Source: Cytobacillus sp. NCCP-133
Lineage (GTDB): Bacteria > Bacillota > Bacilli > Bacillales > Cytobacillaceae
Reading direction: 5' to 3'
NCBI RefSeq assembly: GCF_026011715.1
Contig: NZ_BRVM01000002.1
Coordinates: 270,996-334,995, forward strand
DNA: 64,000 nucleotides
Shown piece by piece: positions 19,261-28,428 of the stretch (positions are counted from its first letter, which is position 1; each line of letters begins with the position of its first letter). The notes under the pieces are model-generated. The model was not told where the DNA came from, did not search any database, and was given only the letters and a program-made list of their open reading frames with translations. Made by a program: the position numbers and the translations under genes.

Positions 19261-19899
19261 GTGAAGCATTGGGATTTATTTTTGGCGCCTTATAAACAGG
19301 CGGTCGAAGAGTTAAAAATAAAGCTAAAAGGCATGAGAAGCCAATTTGATATGGATTCTGCCCATTCCCCGATTGAATTTGTTACAGGGCGGGTAAAGCC
19401 TATTGCAAGCATACTGGACAAAGCTAACCAAAAAGGAATCCCTCTCGATAAATTAGAATCTGAGATGCAGGATATTGCCGGTGTCAGAATGATGTGCCAA
19501 TTCGTTGATGACATTAAAAAAGTTGTTGAGCTATTAAGACAAAGGAACGACTTTGAAATTATAGAAGAAAGAGATTATATCTCTCATAAAAAAGCCAGCG
19601 GTTATCGATCTTACCATGTTGTTATTTGTTATCCAGTCCAAACAATAAAAGGGGAGAAAAAAATCCTCGCTGAGATTCAGATTAGGACTCTGGCAATGAA
19701 TTTCTGGGCAACCGTTGAACATTCTCTGAACTATAAGTATAAGGGCCAGTTCCCTGAAGATATTCAAATGAGACTCCAAAGGGCAGCAGAAGCCGCCTTC
19801 AGGCTCGACGAGGAAATGTCCCTAATTCGTGGAGAAATTCAGGATGCCCAGGCGTTTTTTACAAGGAAGAAGGAAAAGCATCAAAAGGAAGAAAACTAA
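19261..19899 (+). CDS. yjbM: Small alarmone synthetase YjbM (RelA/SpoT-like GTP pyrophosphokinase)
   Basis: Synthesises (p)ppGpp from ATP and GDP/GTP; it is a single-domain synthetase without hydrolase or regulatory domains. Key blocks are HSPIEFVTGRVKPIASIL, DIAGVRMMCQFVDDI, the ATP/GTP-site ASGYRSYHVVI, and EIQIRTLAMNFWATVEHSLNYKY. The start is uncertain. GTG 19261 (or TTG 19255) gives about 212-214 residues, the family length, but only a weak ribosome site. GTG 19195 has GAAGGAA close by, but would add 22 residues encoded by a hairpin repeat. It is followed by nadF, as in B. subtilis. Confidence 0.9.
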   Translation: MKHWDLFLAPYKQAVEELKIKLKGMRSQFDMDSAHSPIEFVTGRVKPIASILDKANQKGIPLDKLESEMQDIAGVRMMCQFVDDIKKVVELLRQRNDFEIIEERDYISHKKASGYRSYHVVICYPVQTIKGEKKILAEIQIRTLAMNFWATVEHSLNYKYKGQFPEDIQMRLQRAAEAAFRLDEEMSLIRGEIQDAQAFFTRKKEKHQKEEN

Positions 19900-20021
19900 T
19901 CTGGACGACTAGTTGAAGCTTTGTTAAAAGTCTTTGTTGATTTTTTTTCGCTTGGCTGGCAGGACCGGATATCAACAAGCAATTTTAACAGTGCAATTTT
20001 CAAAAGAGGAGCTTGGATAAA

Positions 20022-20816
20022 ATGAAATTTGCCATTACCTCAAAAGGAGATTCCAAATCAAACACTCTCATGCACAAGATGAGAACCTATTTATTGGATT
20101 TCGAGCTTACATATGATGAAGAACAGCCTGATATAGTCATTTCAGTGGGCGGGGACGGAACTTTGCTATATGCCTTTCACAGATACAGCAGCCGTCTGGA
20201 TAAAACAGCATTTGTCGGGATCCATACCGGCCATTTGGGGTTTTATGCAGACTGGGTGCCAGAGGAATTAGAAAAGCTTGTGATCGCCATAGCAAAGACC
20301 CCTTATCAAGTAATTGAATACCCGTTATTGGAAGTGATCGTTCGCTACCAGCATGGGGGGAAAGAAACCCGCTATTTGGCACTGAATGAATCAACAGTCA
20401 AGGCAGTTGAAGGTACTCTGGTAATGGATGTAGAAATTCGCGGACAGCACTTTGAAAGATTCCGCGGAGATGGCCTCTGTTTATCAACACCGTCTGGCAG
20501 TACTGCATACAACAAAGCATTGGGGGGAGCTATCCTTCATCCTTCATTGGCTGCCATTCAGCTTGCTGAAATGGCATCAATCAATAATAAAGTGTTCCGA
20601 ACAGTCGGTTCTCCCCTCGTCCTGCCTGCCCATCATACCTGTATGCTGAAGCCGGTAAATGAACCTGATTTTCAGCTCACCATCGACCATCTGACTCTTC
20701 TTCATAAGGATGTAAAGTCGATTCAATTTAGAGTGGCGGATGAAAAAATACGCTTTGCCAGATTCAGGCCATTTCCATTCTGGAAAAGGGTGCACGATTC
20801 ATTTGTTGCTGATTAA
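20022..20816 (+). CDS. nadF: NAD kinase NadF (PpnKA)
   Basis: Phosphorylates NAD to NADP. The 264-residue protein has the GGDGT motif at residues 43-47 (Asp45 catalytic), [21 protein letters not shown], and the [16 protein letters not shown] motif of the NAD kinase family. ATG at 20022 is chosen because AGAGGAG ends 10 nt upstream; the in-frame TTG at 20013 is too close. It lies between yjbM and yjbO in the conserved order. Confidence 0.95.
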   Translation: MKFAITSKGDSKSNTLMHKMRTYLLDFELTYDEEQPDIVISVGGDGTLLYAFHRYSSRLDKTAFVGIHTGHLGFYADWVPEELEKLVIAIAKTPYQVIEYPLLEVIVRYQHGGKETRYLALNESTVKAVEGTLVMDVEIRGQHFERFRGDGLCLSTPSGSTAYNKALGGAILHPSLAAIQLAEMASINNKVFRTVGSPLVLPAHHTCMLKPVNEPDFQLTIDHLTLLHKDVKSIQFRVADEKIRFARFRPFPFWKRVHDSFVAD

Positions 20817-20921
20817 TATGCGTAAATCTGCATAGAATTTTAGGGTCTTTCACCTAATCGCTCTTAAATAAAGCAAAGCTTTTAGCATGAGGTAATACTT
20901 ATAGAACAGGAGCGCAGCATC

Positions 20922-21806
20922 ATGGCGCATTTTGAATTGCAATGGGAAATTTCCACTCAGCAATCAGGAAGAATCATCAGGGAGTTTCTAAAAGAAAATA
21001 ATATTTCTAAAATAGCACTAACGGATATTAAATTTGCAGGAGGCTTTATTACTGTCAATGGTGCAGAAGTCAATGTCCGCTATATCTTACAAAAAGGGGA
21101 TAAGCTTAAAGTTGGTTTCCCTGAGGAAGTTCCAAGCGAGGGAATGAATGGGGAAGATTTACCCCTGGATATCCTTTACGAGGATGATTTTGTCCTTGTT
21201 GTGAATAAAACTGCCGGCATGAGCACGATTCCTTCCAGAGAGCATCCGACAGGAAGTTTGGCTAACGGCCTGATCGGTTATTACCAGCGAATAGGCTTAA
21301 TGTCTACCACACATATAGTGACAAGGCTTGATAGGGATACTTCTGGAATTGTTCTAATTGCCAAACACAGACATGTGCATCATTTATTTTGCCTGCAGCA
21401 GCGCTCCCAGGAAATAAAGAGAGTGTATGAAGCGGTAGCAGAGGGGGAAGTTGAACAGGTTAAAGGGACCATCGAGCAGCCAATCGGAAGAAAAGCTGAC
21501 AGCATAATAGAGCGGGAAGTCAGTGAAAAAGGGCAATATGCCTGTACCCATTTTCAAGTGCTTAGCCGTAAGAATGGACATACACATTTAAAGATGAGTT
21601 TGGAGACAGGTAGAACCCATCAAATTAGGGTTCATCTTTCCTGGGTTGGCCACCCTCTAGCAGGGGATGAACTTTATGGAGGAAACAAGGATTTAATTGC
21701 CCGCCAGGCGCTTCATTGCGGGAGTCTTTCATTTTATCATCCTTTTTTGCAAAAGAGGCTGTCATTCGAACAGCCTCTTCCAGAAGATATGCAAAGCCTT
21801 TTATAG
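20922..21806 (+). CDS. yjbO: RluD-family RNA pseudouridine synthase YjbO
   Basis: Isomerises uridine to pseudouridine in RNA, probably rRNA. Residues 1-80 resemble an S4-like RNA-binding domain (ITVNGAEVNVRYILQKGDKL). The catalytic domain shows VTRLDRDTSGIVL with Asp137 as the predicted nucleophile, and ETGRTHQIRVHLSWVGHPLAGDELYGG near the C-terminus. It is 294 residues, the normal size. ATG at 20922 follows AGGAGCGCAG. The target nucleotide is unknown. A terminator starts at the stop codon. Confidence 0.92.
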   Translation: MAHFELQWEISTQQSGRIIREFLKENNISKIALTDIKFAGGFITVNGAEVNVRYILQKGDKLKVGFPEEVPSEGMNGEDLPLDILYEDDFVLVVNKTAGMSTIPSREHPTGSLANGLIGYYQRIGLMSTTHIVTRLDRDTSGIVLIAKHRHVHHLFCLQQRSQEIKRVYEAVAEGEVEQVKGTIEQPIGRKADSIIEREVSEKGQYACTHFQVLSRKNGHTHLKMSLETGRTHQIRVHLSWVGHPLAGDELYGGNKDLIARQALHCGSLSFYHPFLQKRLSFEQPLPEDMQSLL

Positions 21807-21842
21807 ACAAAAGCTGGATTCTTGGCTTTTGTCTATTTATTT
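21804..21842 (+). terminator. Terminator after yjbO
   Basis: TAGACAAAAGC (21804-21814) pairs with GCTTTTGTCTA (21825-21835), followed by TTTATTTTAT. The stem includes the stop codon. Confidence 0.85.
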
Positions 21843-21984
21843 TATGGGGGTCATCTTGTGTGTTTTTTCGGGTGATCTGCAGCCTTGTTAACATCTGAAT
21901 ACTGGTGAAATTTGATTCGCTCCTTTCGAGGGACATTGAATGCTTCATTGAATACTGAGTTATTAAGATTTTATACCTTCCATT

Positions 21985-22719
21985 CTATAAGTTCCGGAAC
22001 TTATCTTCTAAATAAGGCATGCTTGATGGAACCGATAGAAATTCCATTTCAGGATATCGGAGGGCAGTTAATTTATTGCCAAACACTGCTCCAGTATCGA
22101 TGTTATAGGTGTTATGCACCTTCCGGACTTCCTTCACCGGGGTATGGCCATATACAATGGCAGCTGTGCCATTGTATTGTTGCGCCCAATCACGCCTGAC
22201 TGGTGTGCCATCAGAATTCTTTTCGCCGGTTATATCTCCATAAAGGACAAAGGTTTTGACTTTGGAAGAGTGCTTCCCTATATAATCCTCTCTTATTCCC
22301 GCATGCGCAATAATAAGTCTTTTATTATCAAGAACATGATATAAAGGAGCTTTCTCATACAGTTCCTTAAATTTTCTCCTGATTTCCGTTTTTTTCTTTA
22401 TATCTAGTTGATCATATTCAGCAAGCGTTGTCTCCAATCCATGTGTAATTTGAACCTTGTTTCCTAAAAAATAGCGGTATAGTTTATTGCAATGATTGCC
22501 GGGAACATAGAAAGCCATATCGTTTGCTGCAAGTTTATAAACCAGGTCAATGACTGCAAGTGATTTAGGTCCACGGTCTGTTAGATCACCTACAAAGGCC
22601 AGCTTTCTTCTATGAGGATGGATCGGGAATCCGCTGTCCCATTTATAATTCATTTCTAGCGTGAGATCTTTAAATTCGTCAAAACAGCCGTGGATATCAC
22701 CAATAATATCAACTTTCAT
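21985..22719 (-). CDS. prpE: PrpE, PPP-family phosphatase / diadenosine tetraphosphatase
   Basis: The 244-residue protein has all metal-binding motifs of the PPP superfamily: GDIHG (7-11), [20 protein letters not shown] and a VYGHTPV block. B. subtilis PrpE cleaves Ap4A-type nucleotides asymmetrically and has been linked to spore germination (family knowledge). ATG at 22719 follows AAAGGAG on the minus strand. It converges with yjbO and is divergent from mgtE. Confidence 0.93.
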   Translation of the reverse strand: MKVDIIGDIHGCFDEFKDLTLEMNYKWDSGFPIHPHRRKLAFVGDLTDRGPKSLAVIDLVYKLAANDMAFYVPGNHCNKLYRYFLGNKVQITHGLETTLAEYDQLDIKKKTEIRRKFKELYEKAPLYHVLDNKRLIIAHAGIREDYIGKHSSKVKTFVLYGDITGEKNSDGTPVRRDWAQQYNGTAAIVYGHTPVKEVRKVHNTYNIDTGAVFGNKLTALRYPEMEFLSVPSSMPYLEDKFRNL

Positions 22720-23165
22720 ATTTGAAACTCCTTTGCATTATCTATTGTTATGATATCAATATTCAGTTCACTTATCCGATTTTTCGGCTTTTTAGATTGA
22801 AGCAGTGCTCAATGTTTTTAAATGTACAGATTGGGAAAATTAAGGTTACCGGACAGGCAATCGATTCATATTTTCTCCTGAAGGATGTTCATAGACGACA
22901 AAAATACAAAGATTTGCTAGTATAGTGAAGTACGTTTTCAATATACGGCACTTAAACGTCCTACTAAAAATAATAACATCAGCAGGTATAGGAACAAGTT
23001 AGATTGCAAATATATTTCTTCCGAGATATTTTGCTTCAGATTAATGTGATGTATAACTTTTGATGGACTTTTGTCAGCTATAGAAATATTTAAGCGGCTG
23101 CCCAATTTTGAAAGCTTGCATTTTAGCGGTTTCCTGCATTACCGCGTTCGAAAGGAGGTAACGAT
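22720..23165. other. Intergenic region between prpE and mgtE
   Basis: About 445 bp with promoters for two divergent genes presumably inside. I looked for an M-box magnesium riboswitch and did not recognise one. A short frame from 22811 to 22925 has no ribosome site. Confidence 0.4.
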
Positions 23166-24545
23166 ATGGCAGAACTAACAGAAGAAAGATCAGACTCACA
23201 CATCAACCAAGATCTTTTAATCCAATCTTTACAAAATGATGAAATTGACATTTTCAGGAATGAATTTCTTGATTTGCATCCTTATGATCAAGCTTCATTT
23301 TTTAAAGATCTGGATGAAGATTTAAGGACAAAAATCTATCTTTATCTTTCTCCGGAAGAAATGGCTTCGCTTTTTGAAAATCTTGAGATCGATGAAGATG
23401 AATATAAAGATGTTCTTGCTGAAATGAACCCTAATTACGCAGCGGATATGCTTTCACAAATGTATGTCGATGATGCAGTGGATGTTCTTAACGAACTAGA
23501 TAAAGATCAGGTTGTCAGCTATCTGACAATCATGGATGATGAATCGGCCAAGGAAATTAAGGATTTGCTGCATTATGAGGAGTATACTGCAGGAAGTATC
23601 ATGACAACTGAATTTGTGTCTCTTTCAGCCAATCAGACAGTCCGTTCCGCCATGTATATCTTAAAAAATGAAGCGCCAAGAGCGGAAACCATCTATTATG
23701 TATATGTTGTAGATGAGGAGAAGAAGCTCATTGGGGTCATTTCTTTAAGAGATTTGATTGTTAGCGATGATGATACGATGATTTCGGAAATTACAAATGA
23801 CAGAGTTGTTTCTGTTTCGGTAGGAGAGGACCAGGAAGAGGTAGCGAGAAAGATTAAAGATTATAATTTCCTTGCTGTTCCTGTTGTTGACTTTCAAAAT
23901 CATCTTCTCGGAATTATTACAGTCGATGACGTCATGGATGTTATGGATGAGGAAGCGTCTGATGACTATTCGAAACTTGCTGCCGTTTCGGATATGGATA
24001 ATATCGACAGAAACCCTGTGTCGGCTGCACGCAAAAGGCTTCCTTGGCTTATCATATTGCTATTTTTGGGCATGTTAACAGCAAGCTTAATCGGCAGATT
24101 TGAAGCCACTTTGGATCAGGTTGCAATTCTGGCTGTTTTCATCCCGCTTATTGCAGGGATGGCTGGAAATACTGGCACACAGGCACTTGCTGTAGCTGTT
24201 CGCGGAATAGCTACAGGCGATTTGGAGAAAGAAAATAAAACGAAACTGGTAATTAGAGAAGCAGGTACTGGTTTAATAACCGGTGGTACTTGCGGTCTAC
24301 TTGTCACATTGGTTGTTTATCTCTGGAAAGGCAATTTTTTTCTCGGCGTTTTAGTCGGTGTTTCCATCTTGTTTACATTAATTGTTGCTACCTTAGCCGG
24401 TGCACTTATACCTTTATTTATGCACAGGATGAAAATCGATCCAGCGGTCGCTTCAGGTCCGTTTATTACAACAATTAATGATATTATCAGTATTCTAATT
24501 TACTTTGGAATGGCTACTTTATTTATGCGTTATTTGTCAGGTTAA
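23166..24545 (+). CDS. mgtE: Magnesium transporter MgtE
   Basis: Mg2+ channel of the inner membrane. The 459-residue protein has the acidic N-domain (about residues 20-135), two CBS domains (from YTAGSIMTTEFVSLSAN to VVDFQNHLLGIITVDDVMDVM), and a C-terminal membrane domain of about five helices. PLIAGMAGNTGTQALAVAVRGIA is the conserved pore region. ATG at 23166 follows AAAGGAGGT. It is followed after 13 bp by a cation antiporter gene, probably in one operon for cation homeostasis. Confidence 0.95.
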   Translation: MAELTEERSDSHINQDLLIQSLQNDEIDIFRNEFLDLHPYDQASFFKDLDEDLRTKIYLYLSPEEMASLFENLEIDEDEYKDVLAEMNPNYAADMLSQMYVDDAVDVLNELDKDQVVSYLTIMDDESAKEIKDLLHYEEYTAGSIMTTEFVSLSANQTVRSAMYILKNEAPRAETIYYVYVVDEEKKLIGVISLRDLIVSDDDTMISEITNDRVVSVSVGEDQEEVARKIKDYNFLAVPVVDFQNHLLGIITVDDVMDVMDEEASDDYSKLAAVSDMDNIDRNPVSAARKRLPWLIILLFLGMLTASLIGRFEATLDQVAILAVFIPLIAGMAGNTGTQALAVAVRGIATGDLEKENKTKLVIREAGTGLITGGTCGLLVTLVVYLWKGNFFLGVLVGVSILFTLIVATLAGALIPLFMHRMKIDPAVASGPFITTINDIISILIYFGMATLFMRYLSG

Positions 24546-24558
24546 GGGGGCAAAAATT

Positions 24559-26418
24559 ATGGAACATGGAGCATCGGTTACATCACTTGTAATTGTCATT
24601 TTGGCTGCTTTTATTACGCCCATACTGCTTCATCGATTGAGGGTTAATTTTATTCCTGTAGTTGTAGCTGAAATTCTGGTTGGACTTGTGATCGGGAAGA
24701 GCGGGTTTGATATTGTACATGAAGACATGTGGCTTGAAACACTTTCAACACTGGGCTTTATATTTCTTATGTTTTTAAGTGGATTAGAAATTGACTTTAA
24801 AGCCTTTTCATCAAGCAGGAAGAGTGAAAAATTGCCAAATGGTAAGTTGGAGCCCAATTCGTTTATGGTTTCATCTATTGTATTTATTGGGATTTTTCTC
24901 GTATCTCTTGGTCTTTCTTATTTATTTGTCTGGGCAGGCTTTATCGATAATGCCTTTTTAATGACCTTAATTATCTCAACCATATCACTTGGGGTTGTCG
25001 TACCTACGCTAAAAGAAGCCCATTTGATGAAAACGGGCATTGGCCAAATTATCTTATTGATTGCAGTAATTGCAGACCTTGTTACAATGATCTTGCTTGC
25101 AGTTTTTGTATCAATAAATGACGGTGGTGAAGGAAATACTTGGCTCCTTCTTGTTTTATTTGCAGTGGGTATCTTACTGTATTTTATTGGAAGAAGCTTT
25201 AAAAACCTAAAATTCCTGGAGGCAATGTCTACGGGCACAGTTCAAATTGGCACAAGAGCTGTGTTTGCACTGATTATTTTCCTCGTAGCACTATCAGAAA
25301 CTGTAGGAGCTGAAAATATTCTAGGTGCTTTCCTTGCGGGAGTTCTTGTTTCACTTCTGGCACCAAATCAGGAAATGGTCCATAAGCTGGACTCTTTTGG
25401 ATATGGTTTCTTGATTCCGATTTTCTTTGTGATGGTTGGGGTGGACTTGAATATATGGTCATTGTTCGGAGATCCGAAAATGCTTATGCTAATACCGCTG
25501 CTGCTGTTTGCACTTCTGCTTTCGAAACTCCTGCCAATTTATTTTTTAAAAAGATGGTATGATATGAAAACAGTTATTGCTTCCGGATTTCTATTAACAT
25601 CAACTTTATCTCTTGTAATTGCTGCTGCAACTATTGGGGAACGGATGGGCGTAATCACAGCAGAAATGAGCGGAACACTGATTCTTGTTGCTGTTATTAC
25701 AAGTGTCTTTACACCAGTGGTTTTTAAAAAGCTATTCCCTCAAGAAGTGGCAGAGGAGAAAAAACTGAAGGTTTCCTTTATTGGTGCCAATCAAATGACA
25801 ATGCCAATCTATAGTGAGCTTAAGTCCACTTTGTACGACCCTGTTTTATATCATAAAAAACAGGAAAAAGCTGATAAACAAATTGCTGACTCTTTATTTG
25901 AAATAATTGAAATAGAAGATTTTGAACTGGGAGCACTCGAAAAAACTGAAGCGTTTAATTCGGATATCGTTGTTATATCTACTGGTGATGAAGAAACGAA
26001 TGCGACATTATCAATTGGCTTTAAAGAAAAAGGGGTTGAACGGGTTATTTGCCGGATGGAAAGTCCAGATTTGGAAGAAAGCCTTCGAGAGCACGGAATT
26101 GAAGTCTTTTCAACTATTCTTTCTTCCAAAACTTTACTTCGGGCACTAATCGAATCACCGAGTGTCGTTAATATTTTACTTGATAAGGAAACAGCCTTAT
26201 ACGAAATCCGACTTTTAAATGAGCAATTTGAAGGAATGATCATAAGGCGGTTCCCGTTTACAGGGGATGTCATATTTGTCCGGATTCTTAGAGGCAAGGA
26301 CTCCATTGTACCTCACGGGGATACAGAACTGCATATGAATGACCGATTGATTGTCACTGGCTCCAAGGAATATGTTGATGAACTCAAACGAGAACTTGAA
26401 TTCTGTGAATGGTGTTAA
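24559..26418 (+). CDS. yjbQ: CPA2-type cation/proton antiporter with TrkA domain, YjbQ/KefB-like
   Basis: The 619-residue membrane protein has about 12 helices in residues 1-390 (LVGLVIGKSGFDI, GAFLAGVLVSLLAP, FFVMVGVDLNIW), typical of KefB/CPA2 antiporters. A cytoplasmic TrkA/RCK-type C-terminal part follows (KVSFIGANQMTMPIY and a final RLIVTGSKEYVDELKRELE RCK_C end). It probably exchanges K+ or Na+ for H+. ATG at 24559 lies 8 nt after AAGGGGG; an upstream frame extension would run into mgtE and is not supported. In B. subtilis thiamine genes lie downstream of yjbQ; here they are missing. Confidence 0.9.
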   Translation: MEHGASVTSLVIVILAAFITPILLHRLRVNFIPVVVAEILVGLVIGKSGFDIVHEDMWLETLSTLGFIFLMFLSGLEIDFKAFSSSRKSEKLPNGKLEPNSFMVSSIVFIGIFLVSLGLSYLFVWAGFIDNAFLMTLIISTISLGVVVPTLKEAHLMKTGIGQIILLIAVIADLVTMILLAVFVSINDGGEGNTWLLLVLFAVGILLYFIGRSFKNLKFLEAMSTGTVQIGTRAVFALIIFLVALSETVGAENILGAFLAGVLVSLLAPNQEMVHKLDSFGYGFLIPIFFVMVGVDLNIWSLFGDPKMLMLIPLLLFALLLSKLLPIYFLKRWYDMKTVIASGFLLTSTLSLVIAAATIGERMGVITAEMSGTLILVAVITSVFTPVVFKKLFPQEVAEEKKLKVSFIGANQMTMPIYSELKSTLYDPVLYHKKQEKADKQIADSLFEIIEIEDFELGALEKTEAFNSDIVVISTGDEETNATLSIGFKEKGVERVICRMESPDLEESLREHGIEVFSTILSSKTLLRALIESPSVVNILLDKETALYEIRLLNEQFEGMIIRRFPFTGDVIFVRILRGKDSIVPHGDTELHMNDRLIVTGSKEYVDELKRELEFCEWC

Positions 26419-26452
26419 AAGATGCTGTTTTGTGCAATAAGTAAATAAATCT

Positions 26453-26483
26453 AAATCCTGCTTGATAAAAGCAGGATTTTTTT
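26453..26483 (+). terminator. Terminator of the mgtE-yjbQ unit
   Basis: AAATCCTGCTT pairs with AAGCAGGATTT around loop GATAA and ends in a run of seven T. Confidence 0.9.
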
Positions 26484-26497
26484 GCAAAACTAAAAAA

Positions 26498-26621
26498 GAC
26501 TATCTAGCTCACAAGGAACGTTCGAGAGCTTCATCAACGCACGACCATAAGCGGCAGCTTTTGGAAGGACGAGGCGTTCTTAGTCTGCGTTCCTTCGTTG
26601 GCAAGGTACTTGCGCTTTTCT
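26498..26621. repeat. Dispersed intergenic repeat, family R1 (copy 2)
   Basis: From GACTATCTAGCTCACAAGGA to GGCAAGGTACTTGCGCTTTT, sharing GGCGTTCTTAGTCTGCGTTC with the 47.4 kb copy. It sits where B. subtilis carries the tenA/thi genes. The inverted copy at 28267 mirrors it, so fabI and cotO are flanked by an inverted pair. Confidence 0.8.
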
Positions 26622-26672
26622 CATATTTTCAACAGGGCTATAGGCTTTTCTTTTTATAAAATTTAATGTACA

Positions 26673-26691
26673 ATTAGCACTAGGTACTAAT
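26673..26691 (+). promoter_or_regulatory. FapR operator upstream of fabI
   Basis: ATTAGCACTAGGTACTAAT matches the FapR box type TTAGTAC-N3-GTACTAA with one mismatch in the left arm. It lies 34 bp before the fabI start. FapR represses fatty-acid synthesis genes and is released by malonyl-CoA (family knowledge). Confidence 0.82.
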
Positions 26692-26724
26692 AACTTGTTA
26701 TAAAAATATCAGGAGGCCTATAAA

Positions 26725-27495
26725 ATGACTCTTTCTTTAAAAGGAAAAACATTCGTCGTAATGGGAGTTGCGAATAAAAGAAGTATTGCCTGGGGGATTG
26801 CTAAATCTCTTCACGATGCTGGTGCAAGCTTAATTTTTACATACGCGGGTGAAAGACTAGAAAAAAGTGTGCGAGAATTAGCAGAATCGCTTGAAGATGC
26901 CAATTCACTTGTACTGCCATGTGATGTGACAAACGATGAAGATATCAGTAAATGCTTCAGTACAATTAAGGAAGAAGCAGAGATCATCCACGGGATTGCC
27001 CATTGCATTGCCTTCGCAAATAAAGAGGAACTTCAAGGTGAATATATGAACACAACAAGGGACGGATTCCTTCTTGCACACAATATCAGTTCCTATTCTT
27101 TGACCGCTATTGCAAAGGAAGCGAAAGGCCTTATGAAAGATGGCGGAAGCATTGTCACACTCACTTACCTTGGCGGGGAAAAGGTTGTCAAAAATTACAA
27201 CGTAATGGGAGTGGCTAAAGCTTCTCTTGATGCGAGTGTTAAATACCTGGCAAACGACCTTGGGAAAGACGGCATACGTGTGAATTCCATTTCAGCGGGA
27301 CCGATTAGGACTCTTTCTGCTAAAGGGATCAGCGAATTTAATACGATCTTAAAAGAAATTGAAGAACGAGCTCCGCTACGGAAAACGACAACGACTGAAG
27401 AAGTTGGAGATACTGCTTTATTCTTATTCAGCAGCCTGTCACGCGGCATTACCGGAGAAAACATCCATGTGGATTCCGGTTATCACATTCTTTAA
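26725..27495 (+). CDS. fabI: Enoyl-ACP reductase FabI (NADH-dependent)
   Basis: Catalyses the last reduction of the fatty-acid elongation cycle. The 256-residue SDR-type protein has VMGVANKRSIAWGIA (cofactor site) and the catalytic pair Tyr158-x6-Lys165 in NYNVMGVAKAS. GPIRTLSAKGI is the substrate-loop region, and the end is GENIHVDSGYHIL. ATG at 26725 follows CAGGAGG. A FapR operator in front indicates control by malonyl-CoA. It is the target of triclosan-type inhibitors in other species (family knowledge). Confidence 0.96.
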   Translation: MTLSLKGKTFVVMGVANKRSIAWGIAKSLHDAGASLIFTYAGERLEKSVRELAESLEDANSLVLPCDVTNDEDISKCFSTIKEEAEIIHGIAHCIAFANKEELQGEYMNTTRDGFLLAHNISSYSLTAIAKEAKGLMKDGGSIVTLTYLGGEKVVKNYNVMGVAKASLDASVKYLANDLGKDGIRVNSISAGPIRTLSAKGISEFNTILKEIEERAPLRKTTTTEEVGDTALFLFSSLSRGITGENIHVDSGYHIL

Positions 27496-27605
27496 TAGAG
27501 GCTGTTAGTGCTAAGTTTGTCTTTATTAGAAGGTATCTAAGTTTAAACACAGCAAAATTTTCTAAACTAAAAGAGCGTTCGATGAGAAATGAGCCAAAAT
27601 GAAAA

Positions 27606-27636
27606 TCCCTACTCAAATTTGAGTGGGCTTTTTGTT
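27606..27636 (+). terminator. Terminator after fabI
   Basis: CCC-T-ACTCAAA pairs with TTTGAGTGGG and is followed by CTTTTTG. Likely Rho-independent terminator. Confidence 0.75.
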
Positions 27637-27713
27637 GTTTCTGCAGAAACGAAAGCCTATATTCTGCATACATATAATACGACGAAACATTATGATTGCG
27701 GAGGTGGGCAAGA

Positions 27714-28265
27714 ATGGCAGAGAAAAAAGAAAAAGAACCCTTATTTTATATACAGCAGCCTAATTTTCAATTTCCAGAATCGAAAATGCAAACTGTTTAT
27801 TCAAGCAGAAAAGCAGAATTGGAAAGTAAAAAGAAACATCCGGATAGTCTGCAGGAATTAGATGCTGCTGTAGAAAATACGATAAAGAAGCCTGAGGAAA
27901 AGGTCGTTGAGGATGTTGCCGAACAGAAGAAAGTGCAGGAAACAATAGAAGAATTTGAAGCGGGCAGGGAAGAGAAAAAAGAAGCGCCTTCATTTGCCTT
28001 TACAACAGAAAAAAGAAAACCTTCTTTCCGGCGAGTAAAGAGTTTTAAGGAGATGGACACATCTGAGCGTTTAGATTACTTAATTGATTTTCCAAAGCAG
28101 CTTCCTCCAATTCCTTGCATATTTGAAACCGATGAGAAAGCGATAAGAGGTTTTCTGATCTCTAGAGGTGATGAATTTATTGAAATTAAATTGTTTGATG
28201 AATCAACTAAACAAATTAGCATCAATTCTATAAAGGAAATAAAAATGATTGGCTTAAGAAGGTAG
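27714..28265 (+). CDS. cotO: Spore coat protein CotO (YjbX)
   Basis: The 183-residue protein has a highly charged, low-complexity middle (EKVVEDVAEQKKVQETIEEF) and a conserved C-terminal domain (RLDYLIDFPKQLPPIPCIF to INSIKEIKMIGLRR), as in CotO coat morphogenetic proteins. ATG at 27714 is chosen because GGAGGTG lies 7 nt upstream. CATATAATA at 27671-27679 resembles a SigK -10 box, but no matching -35 was found at the expected distance. It sits between fabI and cotZ, as in B. subtilis, so the assignment rests on both sequence and place. Confidence 0.85.
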   Translation: MAEKKEKEPLFYIQQPNFQFPESKMQTVYSSRKAELESKKKHPDSLQELDAAVENTIKKPEEKVVEDVAEQKKVQETIEEFEAGREEKKEAPSFAFTTEKRKPSFRRVKSFKEMDTSERLDYLIDFPKQLPPIPCIFETDEKAIRGFLISRGDEFIEIKLFDESTKQISINSIKEIKMIGLRR

Positions 28266-28266
28266 G

Positions 28267-28391
28267 AAAAAAAGTGTAAGCGCCTTGCCCACGAAGGAAT
28301 GCAGACAAAGAACGCCACATCCTCCAAAAAGCTGCAGCTTTCCGTTGTGCGATGATGAAGCAGTCGTAGCATTCCTTGTGGAGCTAGAAAG
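28267..28391. repeat. Dispersed intergenic repeat, family R1 (copy 3, inverted)
   Basis: Reverse complement of the 26498 copy: on the minus strand it reads CTTTCTAGCTCCACAAGGAA ... GGGCAAGGCGCTTACAC. It lies between the convergent cotO and cotZ. Confidence 0.8.
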
Positions 28392-28424
28392 AAAAAAATA
28401 GCCAGCCGAATGGACGGCTGGCTT
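28391..28424 (-). terminator. Terminator after cotZ
   Basis: On the minus strand GCCAGCCG pairs with CGGCTGGC around TCCATT and is followed by TATTTTTTT. Confidence 0.88.
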
Positions 28425-28428
28425 CCTA

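Noticed and set aside
22811..22925. 37-codon frame MFLNVQIGKIKVTG... before mgtE
   Set aside because: Faint resemblance to small germination proteins, but no ribosome site and no support from context.
22930..23160. M-box riboswitch in front of mgtE
   Set aside because: The conserved M-box sequence blocks were not found; only AT-rich sequence is present.
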